A stretch of 64,000 nucleotides of DNA from Paracoccus indicus. Lineage in GTDB: Bacteria > Pseudomonadota > Alphaproteobacteria > Rhodobacterales > Rhodobacteraceae. Where the stretch lies: positions 62,001-126,000 of the forward strand of contig NZ_PYWA01000003.1 in assembly GCF_003056335.1 (NCBI RefSeq). Reading direction: 5' to 3'. Positions 16,139 through 28,576 of the stretch are shown in pieces. The position numbers and the translations under genes are program-made. The notes below the pieces were generated by a model. It ran no database searches. It had not been told where the DNA came from and was given only the letters and a program-made list of their open reading frames with translations. How positions within the stretch are numbered: the stretch's first letter is position 1; every line of letters starts with the position of its first letter.

Positions 16139-17925
16139 GTGGATACCTGTTCGCGAAGAATCGAGGCCGTTAGGGACATCATCAGGTAAATACCCGAAAA
16201 GATCAGGAAGGCCACGATCGTGTTCTGGAATGCCTTGGGATAGGTCGCCTCGTCGGGCGCGATGGGGGATACAGACAGCGACAGATAGCGGACCTGCTTG
16301 TTCGCCTCGATGCGCGCAGCCTCCATCTGGGCGGCCGATGCCGCCAGCATTTCCTGCCGGGTGGCCATCTCGGCCTCCGCGACGCGCAGTTGCCCGCCGA
16401 TGGCGGCCAGAGAGTTGCGCGTGTCGTTTCCTTCGGTCAGTTGCAGACGGGTTTCGGCGACAAGGCTGCGCAGACGTTCGATATCGCCACGCACGGCATC
16501 GACGCGGCTCTGGACGGGGCGGGGGTTGGCCAACAGTTGCCCCAGTTCCAGCTGCTTGGCGGTCAGTTGGCTTTCCAGCTCGCTGACCTTGCCCATGACG
16601 ACGCTGCTTTCGGCCACGGGGTCCAGAACGCCGAGGGTCTGCTGCAATTCCTGCACGCGCTGCTGTGCGGCCAGCATCTTGGCCTCGGCATCCTCGTAGG
16701 TCTGGATCGCGCCGTCCATCTGATCGGCGCGCATGCGCGCGGTCATCGCATCGACCTGCTGTTCGGCATAGGAAATCAGCGCGCGAGAGAATTCGACGCT
16801 CAGCTGCGGGTCGGGGGCGATGACCTCCATGTTCAGGACGCCTTCGGTCGGATCATAGCCGATCTTGACCGAATCCTGATAGACGTCGAAGGCCGCCTCA
16901 TTCGTCGCGTCGTCGTCCAGGCGCTTGATCGGGTCGATGCTGGGGTCCTGATAGGCCCGCTTGAAGCCCTTGTCGGCATCAAGCCGCAGCATCGCATCGC
17001 GCGAGGTCAGATAGCTTTGCACCGCGACGGAATCCGTGTTGGTTCCCATGCCCGATCCGCCCAGAAGGCTGCTCACGCCACCGCCACCGCCGCCGTCGGC
17101 GGTCTGGATCTGGAACTGCGTGAAGGTCGCATAGAGAGGCGATGCGACCTTGCCGTAATACCAACCCACGGCAAAGGTCGGAATGAAGACGAAGAACAGC
17201 AGGCGGAAGGCCAGCATCATCATCCGCTTGCGGCGACGGCGGGCCAGGTCCTTCTGGATGCGATAGATTTCGGCGGCGCGCCTATCCTCGGTCAGATCCT
17301 CGCGCGAGGGCAGGGCGGGCGTCTTGCCGCGATTGTCGCCGGGGGTCAGCGCAGGCAGGCTGTTGGGCCCCGGATTTGCAGGACCCGCGGCACGCAGGGC
17401 CGGCATGCCCGATTTCGGATCGCGGGGTGCCTCGCTGCCCTTGGCGCGGCTGCCTTCGGACGACAGGATGCGCCCGACGGCGCTGCGTTGCGACGGATCG
17501 ATCCCGCGTTCGCGCAGGCGCAGGATCGCCTCCTCGTTCGACGAAAACGCGATCTGGTGCAGGTTTGCGATCCGTCCGGCAATGCGGAGCTGGCGTTCGG
17601 TCAGCTTTTCGGCACGCACGGCTGCCAGCTGTTCCTCGGTGATCTCGGATTGATCGGCCGCGGTGGCGGTGGGTTTGTCCTGCGGCTGCGTCATGCGCAG
17701 ATCACCGAAGCCGTCCTCGACCGGCTCGGTGGTCATGAACTTCTTCAGGCGTTCGTCCTCGTCCTGCGGGGGTGTCTTGCGGCTGACCTCCAGGTGGACC
17801 TTGGGCGCGGGCGCGGCATTCGGCGTGGCCGCCGGTTCGGGATCATGGGTCTGCGGTGCCGATCCGGGCGTGACCGATTCCGAAATCGAAGCGTGATAGC
17901 GGCGCGCTTTAGGAGGTGTAGTCAT
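16135..17925 (-). CDS. kpsE: Capsule polysaccharide export inner-membrane protein (KpsE/CtrB type)
   Basis: The 596-residue protein has a long, probably cytoplasmic N-terminal extension rich in Pro, Ala and charged residues (1 to about 228), a first transmembrane helix at about 230-255 after RRRKR, a periplasmic coiled-coil-rich domain, and a second helix near the C-terminus (about 565-590). This two-helix plan is that of polysaccharide co-polymerase/adaptor proteins that link the ABC transporter to the outer-membrane exporter. The N-terminal extension is much longer than in E. coli KpsE. The ATG at 17925 lies inside the end of kpsT (17-bp overlap), with the AGGAGG-like site within the overlap region being on the opposite strand, so coupling is likely. 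Confidence 0.88.
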   Translation of the reverse strand: MTTPPKARRYHASISESVTPGSAPQTHDPEPAATPNAAPAPKVHLEVSRKTPPQDEDERLKKFMTTEPVEDGFGDLRMTQPQDKPTATAADQSEITEEQLAAVRAEKLTERQLRIAGRIANLHQIAFSSNEEAILRLRERGIDPSQRSAVGRILSSEGSRAKGSEAPRDPKSGMPALRAAGPANPGPNSLPALTPGDNRGKTPALPSREDLTEDRRAAEIYRIQKDLARRRRKRMMMLAFRLLFFVFIPTFAVGWYYGKVASPLYATFTQFQIQTADGGGGGGVSSLLGGSGMGTNTDSVAVQSYLTSRDAMLRLDADKGFKRAYQDPSIDPIKRLDDDATNEAAFDVYQDSVKIGYDPTEGVLNMEVIAPDPQLSVEFSRALISYAEQQVDAMTARMRADQMDGAIQTYEDAEAKMLAAQQRVQELQQTLGVLDPVAESSVVMGKVSELESQLTAKQLELGQLLANPRPVQSRVDAVRGDIERLRSLVAETRLQLTEGNDTRNSLAAIGGQLRVAEAEMATRQEMLAASAAQMEAARIEANKQVRYLSLSVSPIAPDEATYPKAFQNTIVAFLIFSGIYLMMSLTASILREQVST

Positions 17926-18562
17926 AGTATTGCTTCGCCTCGTCCAAGGTCTCGAACATGTACAATTTGCCGTCGCGCAGGATGGCGGCCCGGTTGCAGA
18001 ACTTTTCAATCGTCGTCGGCTGATGCGACACGACGATGGTCGTCGCGGTCTTGAGCCGGTCGAACAGCACGCGGCCCGCCTTGCGGTTGAATTCCGCATC
18101 GGTCGTCTGGGGCATGCCCTCGTCGATCAGGTAGATGTCGAAGTCCAGCGCCAGCAGCAGTGCGAAGGTGAAACGCTGCCTCATCCCGCTGGAATAGGTG
18201 CCGACGGGCATGTCGAAATATTCTTCGATATCGGTCAACCAGCGCGTGAAGGCCGACACGTAATCCGGGTCCAGACCATAGATCCGCGCGATATAGCGGG
18301 CGTTTTCGTTCCCCGTGTGCCGGGTGATCAGCCCGCCCATGAACCCAAGGGGGAAGGACACCCGGCAATTGCGCCTGATACGGCCTTCGTCCGGCTGCTC
18401 CAACCCGCACATCATGTTGATCAGCGTCGTCTTTCCCGTGCCGTTCGGGGCCAGGATGCCAAGCGAATTGCCCAGTTCGACCTGAAACGAGGCCCGATCA
18501 AGGATGATCTTGTGCTGTTTCCCCGTCCAGAACGACTTGGAGACGCTGTCAAACTCTAGCAT
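17909..18562 (-). CDS. kpsT: Capsule polysaccharide ABC transporter, ATP-binding subunit
   Basis: The 217-residue ATPase has Walker A APNGTGKTT, a degenerate signature YSSGMRQR, Walker B IYLIDE and a switch His in VSHQP. Length and motif variants match KpsT/CtrD, which energise export of lipid-linked group 2 capsule across the inner membrane. The open frame runs 146 codons further upstream, but MLEFDSVSKSF at 18562 is the normal family start. The membrane partner KpsM is not in this window, at least not upstream in this operon, so it must be encoded elsewhere or replaced. Confidence 0.9.
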   Translation of the reverse strand: MLEFDSVSKSFWTGKQHKIILDRASFQVELGNSLGILAPNGTGKTTLINMMCGLEQPDEGRIRRNCRVSFPLGFMGGLITRHTGNENARYIARIYGLDPDYVSAFTRWLTDIEEYFDMPVGTYSSGMRQRFTFALLLALDFDIYLIDEGMPQTTDAEFNRKAGRVLFDRLKTATTIVVSHQPTTIEKFCNRAAILRDGKLYMFETLDEAKQYYDYTS

Positions 18563-18905
18563 GGCTTTGTAATACCGAAATAAACTGGGCGCGAGGCATG
18601 CCATGCAGCAGTCGGTCGCTGCACGGGGCGACATTAGGGTGACGGGCGGATGCTGTCCACCCTTGCCACGATGGCCCGCACCGTGCCCCGATAGCCAGCG
18701 TTCATTGTCGCCAATTTGACACGAAATGACCCTTAAACCCTGCACATGACAGGAAAAACCGGATGTCCCCCATAGGGCGGGAACCGGGCGACATGCCGCG
18801 CGGTTGCCCTTGGGGATTGTCAAAGCCGCCCGGTGCTTTAACCTTGGCGGCAGGCATGAGGGCAGCCGGAAGGCAGCCCCGTCATAAAACCAAGGGAGAA
18901 ACCGC
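18563..18905. other. 343-bp divergent intergenic region (kpsT / TRAP operon)
   Basis: It should contain promoters for both directions. A TTGACA-like element occurs near 18716, but no convincing partner -10 could be placed. An imperfect inverted repeat (GGGAACCG with CGGTTGCCC) lies at about 18779-18810. No coding potential is seen. Confidence 0.4.
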
Positions 18906-19871
18906 ATGAGCAAAATGAAACCGATCCTGATGGGGGCCGCATTCGCGTTGTCCGCATCGCCGGTGCTTGCCCAGCAGGAACAGTTCATCACCATCGGCAC
19001 CGGCGGCCAGACCGGCGTCTATTACGTCGTCGGCCAGTCGATCTGCCGCCTGGTCAACCGCCAGACCGCCGAAACCGGCCTGCGCTGCACCGCGCCCGCC
19101 ACCGGCGGCTCGATCGCCAACATCAACGCCATCAAGGCGGGCGACATGACGATGGGCGTGGCCCAGTCCGACTGGCAGTATCACGCCTATAACGGCAGCT
19201 CGGATTACGAAGGCGATGCCTTCGACAAGCTGCGCGCCGTCTTTGCCGTCCACCCCGAGCCCTTCACCGTCGTGGCCCGTGCCGACAGCGAAATCGAGAC
19301 CTTCGAGGACCTGAAAGGCAAGCGCGTCAACGTCGGCAACCCGGGTTCCGGCTCGCGCGGCACGATGGAGATCGTTCTGGACGCAATGGGCATGTCGATG
19401 GACGACTTCTCGCTGTCCTCGGAACTGCGTCCGGCTGAACAGTCGGCGGCACTGGGCGACAACCAGGTCGATGCGATCACCTATACCGTCGGCCATCCCA
19501 ACGGCTCGATCCAGGAAGCCACCTCGACGGTCGAATCCAAGCTGGTCACCGTCGCGGGCCCGGCCATCGACAAGCTGGTCGAGGACAACCCCTATTATGC
19601 CAAGGCCACCATTCCCGGCGGCATGTATGCGGGCAACGACGAGGACACCGAGACCTTCGGCGTGAAGGCGACCTTCGTGACCTCGGCCGACATCCCCGAG
19701 GAGACCGTCTATCAGGTCGTCAAGGCCGTCTTCGACAACTTCGACCGCTTTAAGGGCCTGCACCCGGCCTTCGCCAACCTCGAACCGGAAGAAATGATTG
19801 CCGATGGCAACAGCGCCCCCTTGCATCCGGGCGCCGAGCGGTATTACCGCGAACAGGGCTGGGTCGAGTGA
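18906..19871 (+). CDS. TAXI-family TRAP transporter solute-binding protein
   Basis: The 321-residue periplasmic protein has a Sec signal peptide ending in VLAQQ and the TAXI family hallmark TIGTGGQTGVYYVVGQSICRLVN, then ATGGSIANINAI and GVAQSDWQYHAY. It would deliver a small acid (often a dicarboxylate or amino acid; not determinable here) to the fused permease encoded next. A GGGAGAAACCGC site precedes the ATG. A terminator-like hairpin separates it from the permease gene, which is common and allows more binding protein than permease. Confidence 0.92.
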   Translation: MSKMKPILMGAAFALSASPVLAQQEQFITIGTGGQTGVYYVVGQSICRLVNRQTAETGLRCTAPATGGSIANINAIKAGDMTMGVAQSDWQYHAYNGSSDYEGDAFDKLRAVFAVHPEPFTVVARADSEIETFEDLKGKRVNVGNPGSGSRGTMEIVLDAMGMSMDDFSLSSELRPAEQSAALGDNQVDAITYTVGHPNGSIQEATSTVESKLVTVAGPAIDKLVEDNPYYAKATIPGGMYAGNDEDTETFGVKATFVTSADIPEETVYQVVKAVFDNFDRFKGLHPAFANLEPEEMIADGNSAPLHPGAERYYREQGWVE

Positions 19872-19884
19872 TCCTGGTCTGAAC

Positions 19885-19910
19885 GGGGCGGTCCTTCGGG
19901 GCCGCCCTTT
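19885..19910 (+). terminator. Intercistronic hairpin in the TAXI TRAP operon
   Basis: GGGCGGTCC (19886-19894) pairs with GGGCCGCCC-type bases at 19898-19907 around a TTC loop, followed by TTTC. It probably acts as a partial terminator or a 3' stabiliser of the binding-protein transcript. Confidence 0.55.
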
Positions 19911-19952
19911 CAATAAGAAGCCATTGAAACAACGAATTGACGAGGGGGCAGG

Positions 19953-22749
<2,797 letters not shown>

Positions 22750-22757
<8 letters not shown>

Positions 22758-23175
22758 CAACATTCTGCTGCCCATCGATCTTCAGCACCCTGAAAGCTGG
22801 GAAAAAGCCCTGCCGGTCGCCAAGCGGCTGGCAGGGGACAGCGGCACCATCCACCTTCTGGGCGTCGTCCACGACTTCGGCAGCTCGATGGTGGCGACCT
22901 TCCTGCCCAAGGGATACGAGACCGGCGTCCTGCAGGCCATGAAAGAGGCGTTGGACGCCTTCGCTGACGCCCACTTCGACGATCCCTCGCGCATCCGCAC
23001 CCATGTCGGGCATGGCAACGTGGCCGAGACGATCCTGAAGTCCGCGCGCAAGTATCAGGCCGATCTGATCGTCATGGCCAGCCATCAGCCCGACGAGTTG
23101 CGCAGCATCCTTGTCAGCCGCGACGCCAATGCCGTGGTCCGGCATTCGCCCGTCTCGGTCATGGTGGTCCGCTGA
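22750..23175 (+). CDS. Universal stress protein (UspA family)
   Basis: The 141-residue cytoplasmic protein begins [14 protein letters not shown] and ends with the ATP-binding-type motif [33 protein letters not shown], close to the G-2x-G-9x-G-S/T pattern in which some glycines are replaced. Its gene overlaps the TRAP permease gene. USP genes are often placed after TAXI/TRAP permeases, where binding of nucleotide is thought to tune transport (as shown for TeaD with the TeaABC system). The loss of the glycines makes ATP binding less certain. Confidence 0.88.
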
Positions 23176-23212
23176 GGGCTACCGTCAGGAAAAGAACGGG
23201 AATATCAGACAG

Positions 23213-24883
23213 ATGACGACCGATCTTCACATCGCCCGCGCCGCGGTCAAGCGCCCGATCGCGCAGATCGCAGCCAAGCTGGGACTGAGCGAACAGCAGA
23301 TCCTGCCCTATGGCCATGACAAGGCCAAGATAACCCATGATGCCATCAAAGGGCTTGAAGGACGTAAGCAGGGCAAGCTGATCCTTGTGACCGCCATCAA
23401 CCCGACACCCGCGGGCGAGGGCAAGACCACCACCACCGTGGGCCTGGGCGATGCGCTGAACCGCATCGGCAAGCGTGCCATCATCTGCATCCGCGAGGCC
23501 AGCCTTGGCCCGAACTTCGGCATGAAGGGCGGGGCTGCGGGCGGCGGCTATGCCCAGATCGTCCCGATGGAGGATATGAACCTTCATTTCACCGGCGATT
23601 TCCATGCGATCACCTCGGCCCACAACCTGCTGGCGGCGATGATCGACAACCACGTCTATTGGGGGAACGCGCTGCGGATCGACACGCGCCGCATCACCTG
23701 GCGGCGCGTGGTGGACATGAACGACCGGGCGTTGCGCGATACGGTCGTGGGTCTGGGCGGCCCGATGAACGGCTATTCCCGTCAGACCGGTTTCGACATC
23801 ACCGTGGCCTCGGAGGTGATGGCGATCCTGTGCCTAGCCCGCGATCTGGAAGATCTGCAGGACCGTCTGGGGCGGATCGTCGTGGCCTATGACGACGACC
23901 GCAATCCCGTGACGGCGGGTGATCTGAAGGCGGACGGTGCCATGACGGTGCTGTTGAAGGACGCGCTGCAGCCGAACCTCGTCCAGACCTTGGAAAACAA
24001 CCCGGCGCTGGTGCACGGCGGCCCCTTTGCCAATATCGCCCATGGCTGCAACAGCGTCATCGCCACCAAGGCCGCGCTGCGGATGTCGGATTACGTCGTG
24101 ACCGAGGCTGGCTTCGGCGCCGATCTGGGCGCCGAGAAGTTCATGAACATCAAGTGCCGTCTGGCAGGGCTGGCACCCTCGGCGGTGGTGCTGGTGGCGA
24201 CGGTGCGGGCGCTGAAGATGAACGGCGGCGTGGCAAAAGCGGACCTGGGTGCCGAAGACGTGGGCGCCGTGACCCGTGGCTGCGCCAACTTAGGCCGTCA
24301 CATCGACAATCTGCGCAGCTTCGGCGTGCCGGTGGTCGTAGCGCTGAACCACTTCGCCGGTGACAGTCAGGCCGAGATTGCGGCCATGCAGGACTACTGC
24401 GCAGCGCGCGGCGTGCAGGCCATCGTGGCGCGCCACTGGGCCGAAGGCGGCGCCGGGGCCGAGGATCTGGCCAATGCCGTGGTCGCGATCGTCGATCAGG
24501 CCGAGGGTGGTTTCACGCCGCTTTATCCCGACGATATGCCGCTGTGGGACAAGGTGCAGACCATTTGCACCCAGATCCATCATGCAGATCACGCCGAAGC
24601 GGCCCCCGGTGTCCGTGAACAACTGCAGGCGTGGCAAGACGCGGGTCATGGGCATATGCCGATCTGCATCGCCAAGACCCAATACAGTTTCTCGACCGAT
24701 CCGGAACTGCGCGGTGCGCCGGAAGGCCACGTCATTCCGGTGCGCGAGGTGCGGCTGAATGCGGGCGCAGGCTTCATCGTCGCGATCTGCGGGCAGGTGA
24801 TGACCATGCCCGGCCTGCCGCGAAACCCCGCAGCCGAGGTGATCGGCCTGGACCCCGAAGGACAGGTCGAGGGGTTGTTCTAG
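23213..24883 (+). CDS. fhs: Formate-tetrahydrofolate ligase
   Basis: The enzyme makes 10-formyl-tetrahydrofolate from formate, THF and ATP. The 556-residue length is typical, and signatures include the P-loop [40 protein letters not shown]-like [15 protein letters not shown], and PYGHDKAKI near the N-terminus. The start at 23213 gives the family N-terminus; the ribosome site is weak. In methylotrophic or demethylating relatives fhs assimilates or disposes of one-carbon units; no folD or purU is adjacent here. Its stop overlaps the convergent gene by four bases. Confidence 0.96.
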   Translation: MTTDLHIARAAVKRPIAQIAAKLGLSEQQILPYGHDKAKITHDAIKGLEGRKQGKLILVTAINPTPAGEGKTTTTVGLGDALNRIGKRAIICIREASLGPNFGMKGGAAGGGYAQIVPMEDMNLHFTGDFHAITSAHNLLAAMIDNHVYWGNALRIDTRRITWRRVVDMNDRALRDTVVGLGGPMNGYSRQTGFDITVASEVMAILCLARDLEDLQDRLGRIVVAYDDDRNPVTAGDLKADGAMTVLLKDALQPNLVQTLENNPALVHGGPFANIAHGCNSVIATKAALRMSDYVVTEAGFGADLGAEKFMNIKCRLAGLAPSAVVLVATVRALKMNGGVAKADLGAEDVGAVTRGCANLGRHIDNLRSFGVPVVVALNHFAGDSQAEIAAMQDYCAARGVQAIVARHWAEGGAGAEDLANAVVAIVDQAEGGFTPLYPDDMPLWDKVQTICTQIHHADHAEAAPGVREQLQAWQDAGHGHMPICIAKTQYSFSTDPELRGAPEGHVIPVREVRLNAGAGFIVAICGQVMTMPGLPRNPAAEVIGLDPEGQVEGLF

Positions 24884-26301
24884 GCGGCTGCCGCCAGTTC
24901 TTCGGCAGGCTCGAAGATCTGGGCCATCATGTTCAGCCGCTGGATCTGGTGCAGCCTGTCGTCCAGCGTCGCATCGACGTCAAGATCGATCGTGGCAGCC
25001 GCAAGCCGGTTGGCCATTCTGACGATCGCCGAGGGCAGGGGGCACAGATGGAAATGTGCCGCCAGTCGGGTGCAATGCATGAAGGCATCGGCGTCATCGG
25101 CGTCTGCCGCCCGCATCCACAGCGCCAGCAGCGCCTCGGGCAGCGTGTCAGTGATGACGACGGGCCTGCCTTGCAGCCAGTTGACCTCGGCCTGACCGAT
25201 ATCATTCAGCCCCGGCATCTCGCGCAGGCTGATGCGATTGCGCACGTGTCGCGCGGATATCGGATCGCGGAAGCACAGCGTGGCGATGTGAATAGAGCGC
25301 TTTGGCGACAGGGTCCGGAACGGTACGCCGATACGGGCGATCCAGTCGCGGCCCGTTGCGCGGGAAAGAATGACGGCTTGCTCCAGCGTTGGGCGAGCCT
25401 CACCCAGTTGCACGATGGCGGCGTCAGCCGCTTGTCTGATCGCGGCGTGCAGGGGCCTGCTCTGGGTCGGCACCGGCAGCGGCCCCCGCCAGCGGCGATA
25501 AAGCGCGCTGTGCAGCGCCAAGACGGCCAGCAGGGTCGGATAGGCGCCATCGGAGAATTCCTGACGCTCATCACCTTCGACCAGGCGGGCGGGAAAAGAT
25601 CCGTCGCTGCGTTGGAACTGCATCAACTCGGCCATGGCCTCGGTGATGTCGTGATCGGAATCGATCAGGCGCAGGCAGAAGGCCGTCCAGGCAACCGAAG
25701 AGGTACAGCGTTCCTGCAAGGCCCAATCGGCCATCTGGCACAGGTTGTCATAGATCCTGGTGACGGATCGCTTGTCCGAAACCCGAATGCGACCCGTTCT
25801 GAAGTCATAGCTCAGCAGGACGATATGGGCATAGGCCGTTACCTGATCGGTGGTCATGTCCCTGAAGGGCCGGGTCAGCGCCACCTCGGCCACGCATTCC
25901 AACGTGTCATTGCGACAGGCGCACAGTCGGCGGGCCAAGGGCGTTTCGCCATCCTCGGCCAAGGTGCGGCAGGCAAGCTGCCACAGGGGATCTTCGGGTG
26001 TCAGGAAATTTCCGGCCTGGAACAGTTGCAGTGTCGGAAAATCGCGTGCACCATTCAGACATCGTTGCGCGGCCTGCCGGATCATGTCGCCGGACACACG
26101 CCGCTTGACGACGATTTCCAAGGGCGAGATGCGCCCGCGGAAACCTGACAGAATGGGCGCGATGCGGGCGGCCGTGGCCAGGCCCGACATGTCGGGATGG
26201 TCGGGGGCGCATGCTTCGGGCAGGGCAAGGATCTTGCGTTGCAGCCAGTCCATGCCGCGCGCGGACACCATATGTGCCAATTGTTGGACTGACTGATGCA
26301 T
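24880..26301 (-). CDS. Uncharacterised 473-residue cytoplasmic protein
   Basis: I do not recognise the family. The protein is mostly helical in appearance, with no signal peptide or membrane segment, several cysteines (for example [13 protein letters not shown]) and a segment [41 protein letters not shown]. That segment is reminiscent of the QxxDGSFP repeats of alpha-alpha toroid proteins such as terpenoid cyclases and prenyltransferases. This is a weak hint only. The start is ATG at 26301 because GAGGGAG lies six bases upstream; an ATG at 26346 is also in frame. It converges on fhs with a shared CTAG and diverges from prfC. Confidence 0.7.
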   Translation of the reverse strand: MHQSVQQLAHMVSARGMDWLQRKILALPEACAPDHPDMSGLATAARIAPILSGFRGRISPLEIVVKRRVSGDMIRQAAQRCLNGARDFPTLQLFQAGNFLTPEDPLWQLACRTLAEDGETPLARRLCACRNDTLECVAEVALTRPFRDMTTDQVTAYAHIVLLSYDFRTGRIRVSDKRSVTRIYDNLCQMADWALQERCTSSVAWTAFCLRLIDSDHDITEAMAELMQFQRSDGSFPARLVEGDERQEFSDGAYPTLLAVLALHSALYRRWRGPLPVPTQSRPLHAAIRQAADAAIVQLGEARPTLEQAVILSRATGRDWIARIGVPFRTLSPKRSIHIATLCFRDPISARHVRNRISLREMPGLNDIGQAEVNWLQGRPVVITDTLPEALLALWMRAADADDADAFMHCTRLAAHFHLCPLPSAIVRMANRLAAATIDLDVDATLDDRLHQIQRLNMMAQIFEPAEELAAAA

Positions 26302-26445
26302 CACATGCTCCCTCGTTAACGACACGAATGAACATGTTATTCTCACAAACGTTCAAGTTTTGGATGCGGAAAATTCAAATCTTGTCTTAAAGGTCAAGTA
26401 TTACGGCGATTGCCATGCCCAATTTTGCGCGATAAAGCCGCAAAC

Positions 26446-28041
26446 ATGACCAATCGCCCCGAACTCCCGCCCGAGATTTCACGCCGCCGGACGTTTGCGA
26501 TCATCTCGCATCCGGATGCCGGCAAAACCACCCTGACCGAGAAATTCCTACTGTATGGCGGTGCCATCCAGATGGCCGGACAGGTGCGTGCCAAGGGCGA
26601 GGCGCGGCGCACGCGGTCGGATTTCATGAAGATGGAACAGGATCGCGGGATCTCGGTCTCGGCTTCGGCAATGTCGTTCGATTTTGACGGACATCGCTTC
26701 AATCTGGTCGACACGCCCGGTCACAGCGATTTTTCCGAGGACACCTATCGCACGCTGACGGCGGTGGACGCCGCGATCATGGTGATCGACGGCGCAAAGG
26801 GCGTCGAGAGCCAGACCCGCAAGCTGTTCGAGGTCTGTCGCCTGCGCGACCTGCCGATCCTGACCTTCTGCAACAAGATGGACCGCGAATCCCGCGACAC
26901 CTTCGAGATCATTGACGAGATCCAGGAAAACCTGGCCATCGACGTGGCCCCCGCATCCTGGCCCATCGGGGTCGGGCGGGAATTCATCGGCTGTTACGAC
27001 ATGCTGCATGACCGGTTGGAGCTGATGGACCGCGCAGACCGCAACAAGGTCGCGCAATCCATCGCCATCGACGGTCTGGACGATCCCAAGCTGGCCGATC
27101 ACGTGCCCGCCGACCTGCTGGCCAAGCTGCGCGAAGAGGTCGAGATGGCGCGCGAACTGCTGCCCGCCTTTGACCGCAAATCCTTTCTGGAAGGGCATAT
27201 GACGCCCATCTGGTTCGGCAGCGCGATCAACAGCTTTGGCGTACAGGAGCTGATGAAGGGGATCAGCGAATACGGTCCCCCTCCGCAGCCGCAGAACAGC
27301 GCGGATCGCGAAATCGCGCCCGAGGAAACCACGGTCACGGGCTTCGTATTCAAGGTTCAGGCCAACATGGACCCCAAGCACCGCGACCGCGTGGCCTTCG
27401 TGCGCATGGCCTCGGGGCATTTCGAGCGTGGAATGAAGCTGACCCATGTGCGGACGAAGAAGCCGATGGCAATCTCGAACCCGGTGCTGTTCCTGGCCGC
27501 CGACCGCGAACTGGCCGAGGAGGCCTGGGCCGGCGACATCATCGGCATCCCGAACCACGGCCAGCTGCGCATCGGCGATGCCCTGACCGAGGGCGAGGCG
27601 CTGCGCTTCACCGGCATTCCGTCATTTGCGCCGGAACTGCTGCAATCGGTGCGGGCGACCGATCCGATGAAGGCCAAGCACCTTGAGAAGGCGCTGATGC
27701 AATTCGCCGAGGAAGGGGCCGCCAAGGTCTTCAAGCCCACCATCGGTTCGGGCTTCATCGTCGGCGTCGTGGGTGCCCTGCAGTTCGAGGTTCTGGCCAG
27801 CCGGATCGAGCTGGAATACGGCATCCCCGTCCGCTTCGAGGGGTCGCAGTTCACCAGCGCCCGTTGGGTTGCGGGGCCGAAGGCCAAGGTCGATGCGTTC
27901 GCCGAAAGCAACAAGGGCCATCTGGCCCATGACCACGACGGCGATCTGGTCTATCTGACGCGCCTGCAGTGGGACATCGACCGGGTCGGGCGCGACCATC
28001 CGGACGTGAAGTTGACCTCGACCAAGGAAATGATGGTCTGA
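26446..28041 (+). CDS. prfC: Peptide chain release factor 3
   Basis: RF3 is a translational GTPase that removes RF1 and RF2 from the ribosome after termination. The 531-residue protein has the G1 loop SHPDAGKTT, the RGISV switch region EQDRGISVSASAMSF, G3 VDTPGHSDF and G4 NKMDR, followed by the RF3 beta-barrel and C-terminal domains. Length is typical. The ATG at 26446 is preceded by weak ribosome-site sequence; an upstream ATG at 26410 gives an unlikely extension. A strong hairpin follows its stop. Confidence 0.97.
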   Translation: MTNRPELPPEISRRRTFAIISHPDAGKTTLTEKFLLYGGAIQMAGQVRAKGEARRTRSDFMKMEQDRGISVSASAMSFDFDGHRFNLVDTPGHSDFSEDTYRTLTAVDAAIMVIDGAKGVESQTRKLFEVCRLRDLPILTFCNKMDRESRDTFEIIDEIQENLAIDVAPASWPIGVGREFIGCYDMLHDRLELMDRADRNKVAQSIAIDGLDDPKLADHVPADLLAKLREEVEMARELLPAFDRKSFLEGHMTPIWFGSAINSFGVQELMKGISEYGPPPQPQNSADREIAPEETTVTGFVFKVQANMDPKHRDRVAFVRMASGHFERGMKLTHVRTKKPMAISNPVLFLAADRELAEEAWAGDIIGIPNHGQLRIGDALTEGEALRFTGIPSFAPELLQSVRATDPMKAKHLEKALMQFAEEGAAKVFKPTIGSGFIVGVVGALQFEVLASRIELEYGIPVRFEGSQFTSARWVAGPKAKVDAFAESNKGHLAHDHDGDLVYLTRLQWDIDRVGRDHPDVKLTSTKEMMV

Positions 28042-28046
28042 CATGA

Positions 28047-28074
28047 AAACGCCGGCGCAATCGCGCCGGCGTTT
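28047..28074 (+). terminator. Terminator after prfC
   Basis: AAACGCCGGCGC (28047-28058) pairs perfectly with GCGCCGGCGTTT (28063-28074) around a four-base loop. The outer A/T pairs make it usable from both strands, so it may also end transcription of the convergent OsmC-type gene. Confidence 0.8.
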
Positions 28075-28094
28075 AGCATTGGGATGGGGCGGGG

Positions 28095-28517
28095 TCAGGC
28101 GACCTTGGCGTCCATCGTAATCTCGGCATTCAGCAGCTTGCTGATGGGGCAGCCTTCCTTGGCCTTGTCGGCGACTTCCAGAACCTTGGCCTCATCGGCA
28201 TCGGCGGTGATCTGGGTGGTCAGATGCGCCTTCTTGACGGCGAAACCCTCGCCCTCCTTGTCCATCGAGATCTTCGAGGTCGTCTCGATGCTGACGCCCG
28301 TGACGCCTTCCTGCTCCAGCATCATGGCCAGTGCCATCGAGAAGCAGGAAGCATGGGCCGCGCCGATCAGTTCCTCGGGGTTGGTGCCTGCCTTGTCTTC
28401 GAAGCGGGTGTTGAAGCCATAAGGCTGGGCCGACAGGGCGCCGGATTCGGTCGAGACCTGGCCTTTGCCCTCTTTCAGGCCGCCTTCCCATTTCGCAGAA
28501 CCGGTACGATTGATCAT
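28095..28517 (-). CDS. osmC: OsmC-family peroxiredoxin
   Basis: The 140-residue protein has the two redox cysteines of the family, Cys58 in HASCFSMAL and Cys123 in EGCPISKLL. It reduces organic hydroperoxides, usually with lipoylated or thiol partners, in the cytoplasm. GGAAGGA lies seven bases before the ATG. The N-terminal GSAKWEGGLKEGKGQVS matches the OsmC rather than the Ohr subgroup. No OhrR regulator is adjacent. Confidence 0.92.
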   Translation of the reverse strand: MINRTGSAKWEGGLKEGKGQVSTESGALSAQPYGFNTRFEDKAGTNPEELIGAAHASCFSMALAMMLEQEGVTGVSIETTSKISMDKEGEGFAVKKAHLTTQITADADEAKVLEVADKAKEGCPISKLLNAEITMDAKVA

Positions 28518-28576
28518 GACAGGATCCTTCCTTGTTCATCGTTTCGCCCGGTCAACGCGGCCCCCTGCCGGATGGT

